Made by a program: the position numbers and the translations under genes
Notes under the pieces: generated by a model
Told to the model about the DNA's origin: nothing
Database searches by the model: none
Seen by the model: only the letters and a program-made list of their open reading frames with translations
Source of the DNA: Rhododendron vialii
Taxonomy: Eukaryota; Streptophyta; Magnoliopsida; Ericales; Ericaceae
Assembly: GCF_030253575.1 (NCBI RefSeq)
Contig: NC_080558.1
Coordinates: forward strand, 36,401,611 to 36,465,610
DNA length: 64,000 nucleotides
Direction: 5' to 3'
Shown here: positions 34,608-45,486 of the stretch, in pieces
How the letters are laid out: each line of letters opens with the position of its first letter
How positions within the stretch are numbered: the stretch's first letter is position 1

Positions 34608-34848
34608 GTTCCGTTCCAGAACACCTTCTTAAAAAATAAATACTTATTTCATATTTTCAAATTCAAAAATAATGTAAATGAAAAATAATTTTTCAATTTT
34701 TTTTGCACCGTATTAAAGATCTCAATGAAATCTATCAAACAAGATCCATATTGATAGGAAAATAATTTGCGTAATCACATGATTTTTAAGCTTAAAATTG
34801 CCTTCTTAAAAAATAAGGACTTATTTTCCTTTTCGGAATGGGGCCTAA
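34608..34848. repeat. Copy 2 of the dispersed 'gcaccgt..agatctcaat' repeat
   Basis: It shares TTTTTTTTGCACCGT and 'aacaagatccatattgatag' with 3567-3725. Its ends carry inverted words 'cttcttaaaaaataa' and a GGTTCCGTTCC / GGAATGGGGCC pair, so this copy looks like a small inverted-repeat transposon of about 240 bp. Confidence 0.65.
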
Positions 34849-35087
34849 TTAATTTACTAATTAACACTTACACATGACTAGACTACGCCAGCATTATGCT
34901 CCATTCAGGGTGGGTGCTGCCCCTCAAAAGGGCAGCAATCTGCTGTCCCGTTGAGAGGAATCTGCTCTGGTCTCATTTTGATTGATTGAAAACGTTTACC
35001 TTGTAGAGCTTGTTGAATAAGACAATTTCGCAAAAAATTAACTCGGTCGAATATCATGAAATGCCTGATCGAAACACCATTATCGTG

Positions 35088-35563
35088 AAAAGAATGAATC
35101 CAAAATACTAGATCAAAGACTAGTTTTTAAATCTTGACACCCGGCTTTTTTTCGGTTTGGGTCAGGTATAAGCAAGTACCTGAACTAAACCCGAAATTGA
35201 TCCGTATAATATTATTCCCAGAAAATATGTATATATACACACATACGTACACACACATATCCTCTCCTCTCCACAGTCTTCTCATACTCCTCAAGATTCT
35301 ATAGAGTAGTCTTCAATAATACTTATCATGAAAAGAATTGATCCAAAATACTAGATCAAACACTAGTTTTTAAATCATGACACCCGGCTTTTTTTCGGTT
35401 TGGGTTAGGTATAAGCAAGTACCTGAACTAAACCCGAAATTGATCCGTGTAATATTACTCCCAGAAAATATGTATATATACACACATACATACACACACA
35501 TATCCTTTCCTCTCCACAGTCTTCTCATACTCCTCAAGATTCTATAGAGTAGTCTTCAATGAT
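35088..35563. repeat. Tandem duplication, unit 243 bp, two copies
   Basis: The segment containing 'caaaatactagatcaaa', 'cacccggctttttttcggtt' and 'ctccacagtcttctcatact' appears twice, offset by 243 bp, with only a few substitutions. The copies meet near 35330. The high similarity suggests a recent duplication. Confidence 0.9.
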
Positions 35564-36564
35564 AACTTGAAAATCATTTCTTGATTGCTATACCTGTATA
35601 CCACAGAAGCATGCACTCCAGCCTCCCTAAAGTCTCAAATCCCAAATTGTTAGATGATTAATAGCAAAATCTTGGCATGTTAATTTTTGAATTTAGCATA
35701 TAATCTTTTTTTACATACGTTCATTAATGCAATCAATAATATCCCAGGTTTGGTGCGGTTCGGGTAAAAGCTAAATCCTATACAGTTTGGTTATGATGCA
35801 CTAAAAACCATACCTGTCGAGTATCGGTTTGGATTTGGCTGTACATAAGTAGGGTTTAAATTTGGGTATGGTTATCGCAAAACTCGAACCAAATCGACCA
35901 ATTCTCATTTCTGGTTTACTGGCGTGAGCCTCACCGCAAAGTGTGTAGCTTTCATACCAATGTGTGGCGGGGATAAGGACCATGGTGGGGCTGCAGGAGC
36001 ATCGAGTATGGACTCCACCTGATAAGGCCAACCTACTCTATTGGAGCATACTGCATTATTGCATTAGCTCAGGAAAAATATAGCATTATTGCAAAAGTTG
36101 AGCTGACAAAATTTCTTTGTCACGCTGTACATCATGGCGCTACAATAAAAAGTATAAGATTCTTCAAATTGCGTGACACCAGTGGGTCCCAGCCACCTGT
36201 CATACTACATGTGCCACATCAGATCAACCGGTAGAACTGATCCGGTGAATGTGTATCGTCGTGTGCATTGGTGTATGAGTGTGCTTTAAGTCACATAATT
36301 CGTGCGCGCGTGTGTGACCGAAAGCGTAAGTGCTAGGGTGCATGAAAAACTTGTTTGAAATACATTTTAAATTACTAAAAGGTCACGAGATCGATAATTG
36401 AGAGTGCGAGCCCAGTGCGAGAATTAAGTAAAGCCCATTTTGACAGATTATTAGAATACCTGCATCCTAATCGTCAAGGCTTTTACTGTGCCCCGTCTGG
36501 TAGACACCAACTTTGCATATCAGTGACAATGGCAACGACAATTAAGCACGGGTTCCACAATTCA
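35564..36564. other. Intergenic stretch, no gene recognised
   Basis: Mixed AT-rich DNA. Around 36290-36430 it shares words with 55180-55280 (cacataatt, a gagtgcgag run), suggesting another degraded dispersed repeat. No coding signal. Confidence 0.35.
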
Positions 36565-36745
36565 AAATAAGTATTTAGCTTTTTAAAAAGACAATTTCAA
36601 GTTCAAAAATAATTCTTTTAGCAATATGGATCTCATTGAGATCTTTTAACGGTGTAAAAAAATCAAAAATTATTTTTCATTTGCATTATTTTTGTGTATG
36701 AAAATGTAAAATAATCTATTTATTTTTTAAGAAGGTTCGTGGAAC
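36565..36745. repeat. Copy 3 of the dispersed repeat, inverted
   Basis: Read on the minus strand it shows 'ttgattttttt', 'acaccgttaaaagatctcaa' and 'gagatccatattgctaaaag', matching 3567-3725 and 34608-34848. Its right edge carries 'ttttttaagaaggttcgtgg', similar to an edge of the 34.6-kb copy. Confidence 0.6.
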
Positions 36746-37481
36746 GAGGAGTTGGATCCAGAAGATAACTATTCTTCATAATTGGTGTAGAACCTGTAGG
36801 TATTGAAACTTTCGAAATTTCTTAATTAGTTAATAATCCAAACGCAACCTTATGGCGATCTACGGATTCGGAAGCATTCTCTTGAATTTTAGGGCATAAT
36901 AATTAATCTTGTACGGAATCCTTTTTTTTCCATGTGAAGGTAGATGATCACGTCTTGAGGCACGTCGGCATGTTATAAAATTCTCAATAGCCAATCAAAA
37001 CAGAAAATACAAGGCACGCCGGATGCAATGGACAGTTTTTTATTTTCAAATAACTGATCTACTCCTATTAAATTTTTTTTTTAAAAAGTCAACATTTAAT
37101 ACAAAACGTAGATGATGCATGGGAGAAATTTTAATTTTAATATTGAGTTGTCCAAATGTCGCTTTAAAATGACAGCACCAACGTTGATTTGGACTCCATA
37201 TGTAATTTTGACTAGTTTATTCAAAAAAATATACTAGTAGCTATTAAATTTTGCATTGATGTTTGGCACGATTAATTGTCGAAGAATCACAAATGTGGAA
37301 TCAAAGCTTTTTTTGTGGTCATTTGCAAGTCAACGATGCAGAGTTTTACTATTTAATTGTCTCTTTAATAATGATTAGTTGTCCGAGTCAACTCGTGTGC
37401 ATTTGACCTAGTTACGGGGTTCTCAAGTTTTTATTTTTTAACCAAAAAGGTTAGAAATTTTATTAATACCAGATAGACTAA
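36746..37481. other. Intergenic stretch, no gene recognised
   Basis: AT-rich sequence without recognised features. Near 37430-37470 there is 'ggttagaaattttattaata', which on the minus strand resembles the AATAAAATTT-type tail of plant LINEs. Confidence 0.35.
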
Positions 37482-37847
37482 GGGCATCTCCAATCCATCT
37501 CTATTTCTCCAAAATAGAAGATGGATGTGACACATTGAGGGGAGATTTTATAATTTATTCCATTTTTTCTTCACTTTTTGTACTTTTTGGGAGAATCTTT
37601 GAGGGACCCACCATCCTTTTTAGAGTTTGGTCCTCCAAAAGTAAATTTGGTCCTCTAAAAATGGAGGACCAAAAGCAAATTTGGAGTATAAAATTTCTCC
37701 AAACTCTAAAAAAGACGATAGGTCCCTCAAAAATTCTCCCAAAAAGTACAAAAAGTGAAGAAAAAATGAAATAAATTATAAAATCTCCCCTCAATGTGTC
37801 ACATTCATTCTCTATTTTGGAGGAATGGAGATGGATTGGAGATGCTC
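37482..37847. mobile_element. Tourist/Harbinger-like MITE (366 bp)
   Basis: The left end is GGGCATCTCCAATCCATCTC and the reverse complement of the right end is GAGCATCTCCAATCCATCTC. TAA flanks both sides (37479-37481 and 37848-37850). The arms are inverted almost throughout, with 'cacattgaggggagatttta' on both sides. Unpaired ends of the same family appear at 51433 and 53069. Confidence 0.9.
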
Positions 37848-38303
37848 TAAGCACATCCTTCCTTGGACAAAAGAGAGAATAGCCATACATGCGAATAGAC
37901 TCCAAAGAGAGAAGATTTACAGCTCAAACTCCATTAGAGAGTAGCAGTGCTACACCATACCAACCACTACATCTCACAGAAGCAAACTCACACAGATGAA
38001 AAAAATTCGCTAAAATGACACCCGTGGTCGCGGAAGGTGAGGAAGACCCCCGAAGGGAAGAGACAACCAAAACAATATAACATCAAACTAGAAAAAAAAA
38101 ACCCTAAAAACCTAACTCTGGCGTAGATCCAACCTCGAACGGCAAATATCAGCACCAAGAGACGCCGGCTGCACTGCCATCAGCCGTTGCGACAAACCAC
38201 CACCAGCAACCCTTCGGCTAGCAACACCACCACTACCAGCAAATACCAGCATACCTCAGACGACACAGAGATGAATGGGGGAGAACCGGCCTCCATCAGA
38301 ACG

Positions 38304-38521
38304 CACTACAAGAAAAAGTATATTTGCTGATGAAAAGCAAAATTTTCGTCACCAAAAGTTACTATAGGGTGACGAAAAAACAAGATTTTCGTCACCAAAA
38401 GTGACTTTCAGCGACGACCTATAGGTTTTGATGAAAATCTTGTTATTTCATCACCTATAGTAAAAATTAAATTTCATCACCAATATTTTTATCGTTAGCA
38501 AATATACTTTTTCTTGTAGTG
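38304..38521. mobile_element. CACTA-type MITE (218 bp)
   Basis: Both ends carry CACTACAAGAAAAAGTATAT, the right one inverted, which is the signature terminus of plant En/Spm (CACTA) elements. The interior has repeated subterminal 'ttttcgtcaccaaaag' words in both orientations. The flanking triplets do not match, so the expected 3-bp duplication has decayed. Confidence 0.85.
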
Positions 38522-39330
38522 GTACACGAATCCAAAGGGAAACGGGGAAGGACCAATTGGGGAGAGGGAGGGGAGGAAGAAGAGAGGAGAGAATTAACGC
38601 GAGGCTCGGGGGGAGGAGAAGGAGCTGCCTCCCTCTAAGGGAAACCCTAACTGAAGAAGTTAGAAAGAGAAAGTAGAGAGAACAAAAAGCACCACAGTTT
38701 CTCCGTTAACTCTATGGGATTCTGAAGTTAATGACCTGAAAACCTCTAGTGATCCTATAAGAGTTTATAGCACCTAAGAGATTTGGAACTTGAGATCTTA
38801 GGAGGGAGTTCGAGGCTTTGACCACCAGACCAATCTATTGGGGTTTTTGAACTTTTTAATGGTTTGCAAGGTATTTAGATGGGATCTAGCTAGAAAAATA
38901 GATCTAATAAACACTTAGTGATGCCAATTGTTCTCTCTTCAATGGGGAGTGATTATTTTGAGTAACCTAATTTCTTTTCTTTTCTTTTTAACATTGAAAA
39001 ATAAAAGTAATCTAATTTCTTTAGATTGACATATTATTTAGACAGAAAAAGCAACAGGAAGAAATATTTTGGCCGAATGTGAGCCTTGTTTTTGACAATA
39101 TAGAAAAATTCTAGGCTAACAATATTTCGGTGAGCAAGTACAAGGGGTGAAAGGAAAAATCGATAAACCTGACCGACAACCGAAATTGGACCAAACAAGT
39201 TAATTCGGTTTGGTTTCTAGAGGCAATCGGTTTGTCCAGTTTGATTTTTAGCCAAACATAAAATCCGGTCTAGTTCGCTGCCATCCAAACCGATATAAAT
39301 TGGATCAAACCATATTTATATGTATACACA
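38522..39330. other. Intergenic DNA left of the Harbinger palindrome
   Basis: A purine-rich segment near 38540-38680 is followed by AT-rich DNA, with 'ccgattt/accggt'-like words near 39170-39300 that suggest another degraded transposon. No coding. Confidence 0.4.
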
Positions 39331-39377
39331 CATCATCCTCAACATCGACAAGGTATTCCTAACCCCCCCCCCCTTCG

Positions 39378-39414
39378 CTCTCTCTCTCTCTCTCTCTATC
39401 TATCTCTCTCTCTC
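39378..39414. repeat. (CT)n/(ATCT)n microsatellite in the left arm
   Basis: CT repeats with ATCT interruptions follow a C-run. It is the mirror partner of the GA tract at 51072-51104. Confidence 0.9.
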
Positions 39415-41472
39415 GAAATTAATTTCAACTTTATGATTTAGGTTTAGATTCTGTGATTAATTTGTTCATCAACGTCAATTGGGGTATGAAATCGGAGAAG
39501 ATTATTTGTGTGAATTAGATCATAGTTATAGAATTGGTACCTAAATTACATGTAAAACTAGGATTACCACAATTCCCTATAAGGGTTAAAGAACTCCAAA
39601 TCCAGATCAAGCCAAATGCTTATTCCATGAATAATATTTGTTGGGTTCTCTGTTTCGTTCAGGATTAGTGTTAGTTTTGTCATTATGGCTCGGTTAGCAA
39701 CAATGCTACGTACACTCCTACTGACTACTCCTCTCTCAGATATGTGTCGACCCCCATAATTAATAAAGCCCCATACAAATATGTGAGAGAGAAGTGGTGG
39801 GGAAGTGGCCGGTAAGATTGTTCCTAGAATTATTGTATATTTATGTTTTACCGTCTAAAATCAAGTTTGGGGTGCAGAGTAACAATTGGGTAATTTGGGA
39901 GAGGGGACTAATTATGGACATGGTTGGACGTGGCCATAAATAGTCTTGTTGCAAAGAGGCAATTTAGTCAATGCATGAGATTAACTAATCCGGATGTATA
40001 TGCCTACAAAACATTGGACCAACTGGTTTTGGATTAAGCAAATAATCTATCCAACCACGTGCAGCTAACAAGAGGCTCCCAGTTGTGCCACTGATGATTG
40101 ACACACTTGAGAGAGTAAACTGAGCAAGAGACACTGCTCAACGCACAAACAACTAAAATTCATGAGTAGAAGGATTAAGAGCAAGATCGAGCGTGAGAAG
40201 TGAGAGCAGAAGGAAATACCATTTTGAAAAATTATATGTGACTAAGCTATGAGCATTGATAGTGTGCCAAGAAATATCTCCTTGTCTTACAATTTCTCTC
40301 CTTTGTTAAGAAAGGTAATAGTAATATATGTATCTTTAACAGATTTTTGTTTGCAGTTTTGTTGTTTGTCCCTATTGTAGATTTGTTTTATGTATTGATA
40401 TTTAGATTGGATAGGTTGTCCAATTGAGACTCTTTGTATGACTTTCTTTTGCTTTTTCTCATGTGGGACTTTATGGGTTATATTCAGTATTTGTCCATTA
40501 TTATTAAAACTTCTACCCAATTGTTGAACCGTAAGGAGTGGGCTCTGCATTCAATTGGGTTTGTAAAAGAATGAGTTGTGGTTTTCTAAGAGATAAAGGT
40601 AGATTTGGTTATATTACGTTGGTTCTGTTCAATCTACTAATAATGTAAACATCTAATCCATGAAAACTGTCTTGTTTTTTCATGATTACTGCCATGTTTT
40701 GGCCTCATGTCTGATTAGGTTTTGTACGATAGGCTTCTTACCGTCCGTTTTCAGCCTTGTGCTTGATTTGATTGTCTTTGGCATTGGATACTGTAATCTC
40801 TAATTCTAGTAGAAGACACATCCATACAATATTCAATTATAATTACAAGTTATCTCTCCGCTTTTCAAGATCCTGCACCAGTCGCTCATTATCAAATCCA
40901 ACCTCGAGTTAATTTCATTCACATCTAGTAAAGGCTGTTTCAGCCACATGTACAGTAATCTGTGTCACTTTTTGGATCTGGAACATGTATGTATAGATAA
41001 CGTGGCAATATTCCTGGTGTGGTCCTAAACAACAACTTATAATTTGGTTGTTTAAGGAGAGCCAATGTCATAGTTGTGTTGGTAGATTCAATTGCTAAAA
41101 TATGTGGGTACGAATGAAAGAACAAATTCCTTGTTATGTCTTCTTCCTTTTTTCTCCTTGCTAAGCCTATGCTATATTTTTTTACATGAACACAGTAGAC
41201 GTTAAGAGTCTTTCCATATTTGACTAGGCCTCAATATATGTTCCTCTTCTTTCCTTTTTGCTTAGTTTCTTGGACCCCTTAAACTTATCAGTTAATTTAT
41301 CAGCCCATATGAATCACAACGAATACTAACATAATGGCTATCAATTTAAAATGTATTTGTCACTTTTTGCATTGCCTAAACTTCTACATGACATGAGCGA
41401 TGTTTTTCTTTTTGCATTGGCTTATGGTTCTTCTTCTTCTTTTATTATACCTACCTTCTTGTTCTTCTAGGG

Positions 41473-42460
41473 ATGGATGTGAGACCATATGCATATTTCA
41501 CAAATGTCTTACAGGATGGTGTGATCCTTGAAGATCATTCTTTGAGGGAGCCTCAAGATGAATTTGGATTTACGTATGCAAATCCACATGCTAAATGTTT
41601 ACCCAAGCATCTCAAACCCCAACTCAAAAGGGATCCACTCATAAGAGAGCGCAACGTGGTGGCAAGTTCACCATTGAAGAAGACAAATTGCTTGTATCAG
41701 CATATTTGAATGTTAGCTTGGATGTCGTGCAAGGGAATGACCAGAAACTTAAAACATACTGGAGAAGAGTGTGGGATTATTTCCACGAGCACATGCCATT
41801 GGCTCAGCGTAATGAGAACTCTAGGATGAATAGGTGGTCGACCATTCAACTTTCCGTTAACAAGTTCTGTGGATGCTTTGCTAGAATTGAAGGAAAGCAT
41901 CAAAGTGGTATGAATGAGGAAGACAAGGTATTGAACTTCAATATAAATAATTACATTGATTATTGCTTTCACACTTTTTACACACGCGGTAATTATTTAC
42001 ATGTTTGTAGGTCTCTGAAGCAAACAAATCGTACAAGGAACTCCATGGAGGTTCATTTCAATTTGAGCACTATTTGAATATTTTGAAGTACCAACCAAAG
42101 TGGCATGTCGATGTTGAGAAGAAAAAAACAAAGAAGAACAAAACTTGGACAGTACCTTCTTCTTCTACTCCCAAGTTGGTAGATCTTGGAGAATGTGATG
42201 CCACATTTGTGGACTTGGAGAGACCTATAGGTACCAAAGTTGAGAAGAAAAAACAAAAGTTAGCTGAAATTCCTAGTTCTCCTCTTGCAAGAATACTAAC
42301 TGACATAAAAGAAGAACAAAAGAAAATGAGCGACAAGAAAATGGACATCATCCAGCAACTACATGTTCAAGAGCAGGAGAGACACCAACTTGATAAAGAG
42401 AGACTTCGTAAAGAGCAAGAGAGAAATGCTATTAAGAAAGAAATGCTACGTGTGAAATAG
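41473..42460 (+). pseudogene. PIF/Harbinger ORF1 (Myb/SANT-like protein), left arm, broken
   Basis: The start reads MDVRPYAYFTNVLQDGVILE. A one-base deletion near 41597, seen by comparison with the right arm, shifts the frame. The rest continues in another frame with GGKFTIEEDKLLVSAYLNVS, then KTYWRRVWDYFHEHMP, the trihelix/Myb-like DNA-binding domain of PIF ORF1 proteins. One intron is likely (about 41928-42009: AAG|GTATTG to TTTGTAG|GTCTC). The second exon gives KELHGGSFQFEHYLNILKYQ and a Lys/Glu-rich coiled C-terminus, with the stop at 42458-42460. Such proteins help bind transposon ends and carry the transposase into the nucleus. Confidence 0.8.
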
Positions 42461-42586
42461 TTCAAAGAAGAGGAGAGGATAATGCTACTGGATACAAGTG
42501 CCTTGCCTCATGTGCTATAAGAGTACTATCAAAGCCGGCAAATGGAGATCCTTCAAGAACGCGAAAAAAGGTTTAAAAGGGTTGGT

Positions 42587-42810
42587 AGTTGAACTTTTGT
42601 GGGACATCTAGACGTTTTGGAGGATTGAAGTAGTATTGATCGTTGAACTTTTGTGAAACTTTTGTGGGACATCTAGATGTTTTGGAGGATTGAAGTAGTA
42701 TTGGTAGTTGAACTTTTGTGGGGCATCTAGACGTTTTGGAGGGTTGAAGTAGTTTGGACATCTATACATTTTGGAGGGTTGAACTTTTTTGGACATGAAG
42801 TCTTTTTTGG
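42587..42810. repeat. Tandem repeats of about 55-65 bp downstream of ORF1
   Basis: A unit containing TTGAACTTTTGTGGGACATC and 'gacgttttggaggattgaag' recurs about three and a half times with internal shortening. A decayed mirror copy lies in the right arm at about 47480-47640. It belongs to the Harbinger element, between its two genes. Confidence 0.8.
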
Positions 42811-43526
42811 ACATCTATTGCAAAAAAAAAAAATCGAATGCTATCGTACCCAGAACCGAGGTTTGGGTGTATTTTGGTAAATATTAGTTTGTGCTTGGTG
42901 TTCTTGTAATATTTGGTTTATTATTGAAGTTGCTTCTCCTTCTTCTTTTGTCACATTTTCAAATGCATAAAATGACACATATTTACCTTGTTGTGCCTAC
43001 TGGAAGGGGTGTGTCATTGTTGGAAGTTGAAATGGTGAATGGTGTGTGTCTTTAAAAGGAGAGTATAAAGTCTCTACTGGTGTTGTTTGGTACAAGTGAA
43101 TGGTGTGTGTCTTCGAGTAGTATGGAGTCTGCTCTACTGGAGTAATATGATTCAAGTGGGGGGGGGTTTTATTTTATTTCATTTTCATTTGCAGCCGTAA
43201 CAGTAACCTATGGGACTACATTTTCATTTGTAGCAGTAGCAATAGCAGTTCCTAATCTGAGATTGATTACTATGGTCCACAAATCTTTAACTTGGAGGAA
43301 GTTGTGGGATCAAGGAACTTCATAATTTTGAGAGGGGATTCTGCTACTCTGCTATTAAGGTGAATGGACAAAACAAAAGGGACATTGTACCACTCCTTAA
43401 TTATTCCAAATACTTCACCTCGCTGTCCATTGCATAAATGAGATTACATGATTGCATAAATGGGATTAAATACTTGCACAAATGAGATTACATAATTTCA
43501 TAAATGATATTAACTACTCCAAATTC

Positions 43527-44806
43527 CTATGATTGGCTATGTCGCTCCCATAAGTGCTTGACGAGGTTTGATTGAAGTTGGGAGTGAGTTTCTCTATTTC
43601 AAATAACATGTTGGCGTCGAATGAACTCCATAAGTTCCGTTGTATGCTCATGCGATATTGGTTCGGGGAGAGGTCCGTCATCCCTTTCATATTCAAAGTC
43701 TTATGCATCATTTTCTCGCTTGTCCTCAATGATCATGTTATGCATTATTATGCATGCTTTCATAATAACTTTGAGCATGCTACGTCCTCAAAAACGTGCC
43801 AGTTGACGTATAACCGCAAAACGAGCTTAAACCACTCCAAATGCACACTCTACATCCTTCATTGCTGATTCTTGGGCTACTGCGAAATTTTCTTGTTTCC
43901 TTGCGGATGTTGAATTGTTTTCGCGAATTTAGACCATCGAGGATATATACCATCTGCTAGATAATATCCCATCGTATAGTTATGACCATTGATCGAGTAG
44001 TTGGCCGGAAGAGCACGTCCTTCGACCAATTCAGTAAAGACTGATGATCTTTCTAGCACGTTGATGTCATTATTACCTCCTGGTAATCCAAAATATGAAT
44101 GCCATATCCATCGGTCATACGACACTACCACTTCCAGAATAATTGTTGGTTCGCGAATATGGCCACTATATATTCCTTTCTATGCCATTGGACAATTCTT
44201 CCATTTCCAATGCATACAATCAATACTTCCCAACATCCCAGGAAATCTACGTCGTTCACCAACTGCTAGCAATCTAGCAGTGTCATCGCTAGTGGGTGAC
44301 CTTAAGTATTCATCAGAAAAAATCTCAATTATCACTATGGCAAATCTCTTTAGACTCTCTAATGCGGTGCTTTCCCCTATCCTAACAATCTCATCTAAAA
44401 AATTAGCCGATACCCCATAAGCAAGGATCCAAATTACTGCTGTCATCTTTTCAAGTGAAGACAAGCCGAGCTTTCCGGCAGCATTTCTTGTTTGGACAAA
44501 GTATGGATCATGTACTTCTACCGCAGCTTGAAGATGGAGAAAAAGAGAACGACTCATACGAAATCTCCTTCGAAAGTACTGAGGAGGATAAATGGGTGGT
44601 TCTGCAAAATAGTCGCGAAAAATCTTTTCCTGGCCTAGGATAGTACCACAGTTAATATATCTGGGACCTTGAACAGAACCACAATGTCACATTACTTCTC
44701 TCACACTTTTTAGTCGTTCTTCTTCCATAGCAATTATGGTAAGTATCTCCAAATCATTGTCGTCTGAGTCAAGAAAGAGAAAATTTAGAAGAGCATTGCG
44801 AGACAT
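43527..44806 (-). pseudogene. PIF/Harbinger DDE transposase, left arm, broken
   Basis: The gene runs from ATG at 44806 to TAG at 43527. Family motifs are PPQYFRRRFRMSR, FPGMLGSIDCMHWKWKNCP (first catalytic Asp), WHSYFGLPGGNNDINVLERS (second Asp) and a Glu near the end. Breaks compared with the right arm: a TGA in the N-terminal region where the right arm has CGA, a TAG in place of Trp just after KNCPMA, a frame disruption after the QGNKK segment, and a TGA in place of Trp near the C-terminus. The first break and an adjacent cgtgg-to-tgtgg change are CpG-to-TpG transitions, the usual trace of cytosine methylation. The intact protein would be about 425 residues without introns. Confidence 0.85.
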
Positions 44807-45047
44807 AATTTAGAAAGATGAAATGACGTATCGACAAAATTAAAATTAAGATGGTTGTGAAAATGAGAGCAAATATAGGAAAGAGTGGGGAGGTTAATAA
44901 GATAAAAAAAATTAAATTGAGATGATCCTGGAAATGGGAAGAAAGTTGGTGGAGAATATAGATGAAAGGAAAAAGTAGTTCCGATCTATGTATATAGTTG
45001 TTAGATCGAAGTGGAAGAAAGCTGGTGGAGATAGAGTTGTTGGGCTA

Positions 45048-45169
45048 AGAAATATACCAGAAATTAGATTAGCTAGCCACCAATTTTTACAATCCCCCAA
45101 TAAACTAGCCTTTAGGCTATGCAAAGGAAAAACAAAAATGGTAATCTGCGGAAAAAAAATTGGTAACCT
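45048..45169. other. Central loop of the palindrome
   Basis: About 120 bp without an inverted partner. It contains 'attagattagctagccacc', which resembles 'aaatagctagccaaagc' on the minus strand near the right-hand end (about 51380-51400). It also holds a small inverted pair (ccaccaattttt / aaaattggtaacc). It may be what remains of the abutting transposon ends. No intact terminal repeat is visible. Confidence 0.5.
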
Positions 45170-45215
45170 GCTTTCCCAACCAACAGCTCTATCTCCACCA
45201 GCTTTCTTCCACTTC

Positions 45216-45360
45216 CAACAACTATATATACATAGATCGGAACTACTTTTTCCTTTCATCTATATTTTCCACCAACTTTCTTCCACTTCCAACAACTATA
45301 TATACATAGATCGGAACTACTTTTTCCTTTCATCTATATTCTCCACCAACTTTCTTCCCA
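45216..45360. repeat. Tandem duplication of about 73 bp beside the palindrome centre
   Basis: The stretch TTCTTCCACTTCCAACAACT followed by 'atagatcggaactactttttc' occurs twice in the right arm and only once in the left, so the duplication post-dates separation of the arms. Confidence 0.8.
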
Positions 45361-45486
45361 TTTCCAGGACCATCTTAATTTAATTTTTTTGTATCTTATT
45401 AACCTTCACTCTTTCCTATATTTGCTCTCATTTTCACAACCATCTCAATTTTAATTTTGTCGATACATCATTTCATCTTCTAAATT

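Noticed and set aside
42573-42814. Minus-strand frames with repeated SKTSRCP/PPKRLDVP units
   Set aside because: The repetition reflects the tandem DNA repeat of the Harbinger 3' region, not a repeat protein.
42573-42815. Possible CRISPR-like regularly spaced repeat
   Set aside because: The units are contiguous and diverged, lack unique spacers, and lie in a plant transposon.
44912-45383. Open frames of 115 and 131 codons at the palindrome centre
   Set aside because: They arise from inverted and tandemly duplicated non-coding sequence between the two transposase starts.
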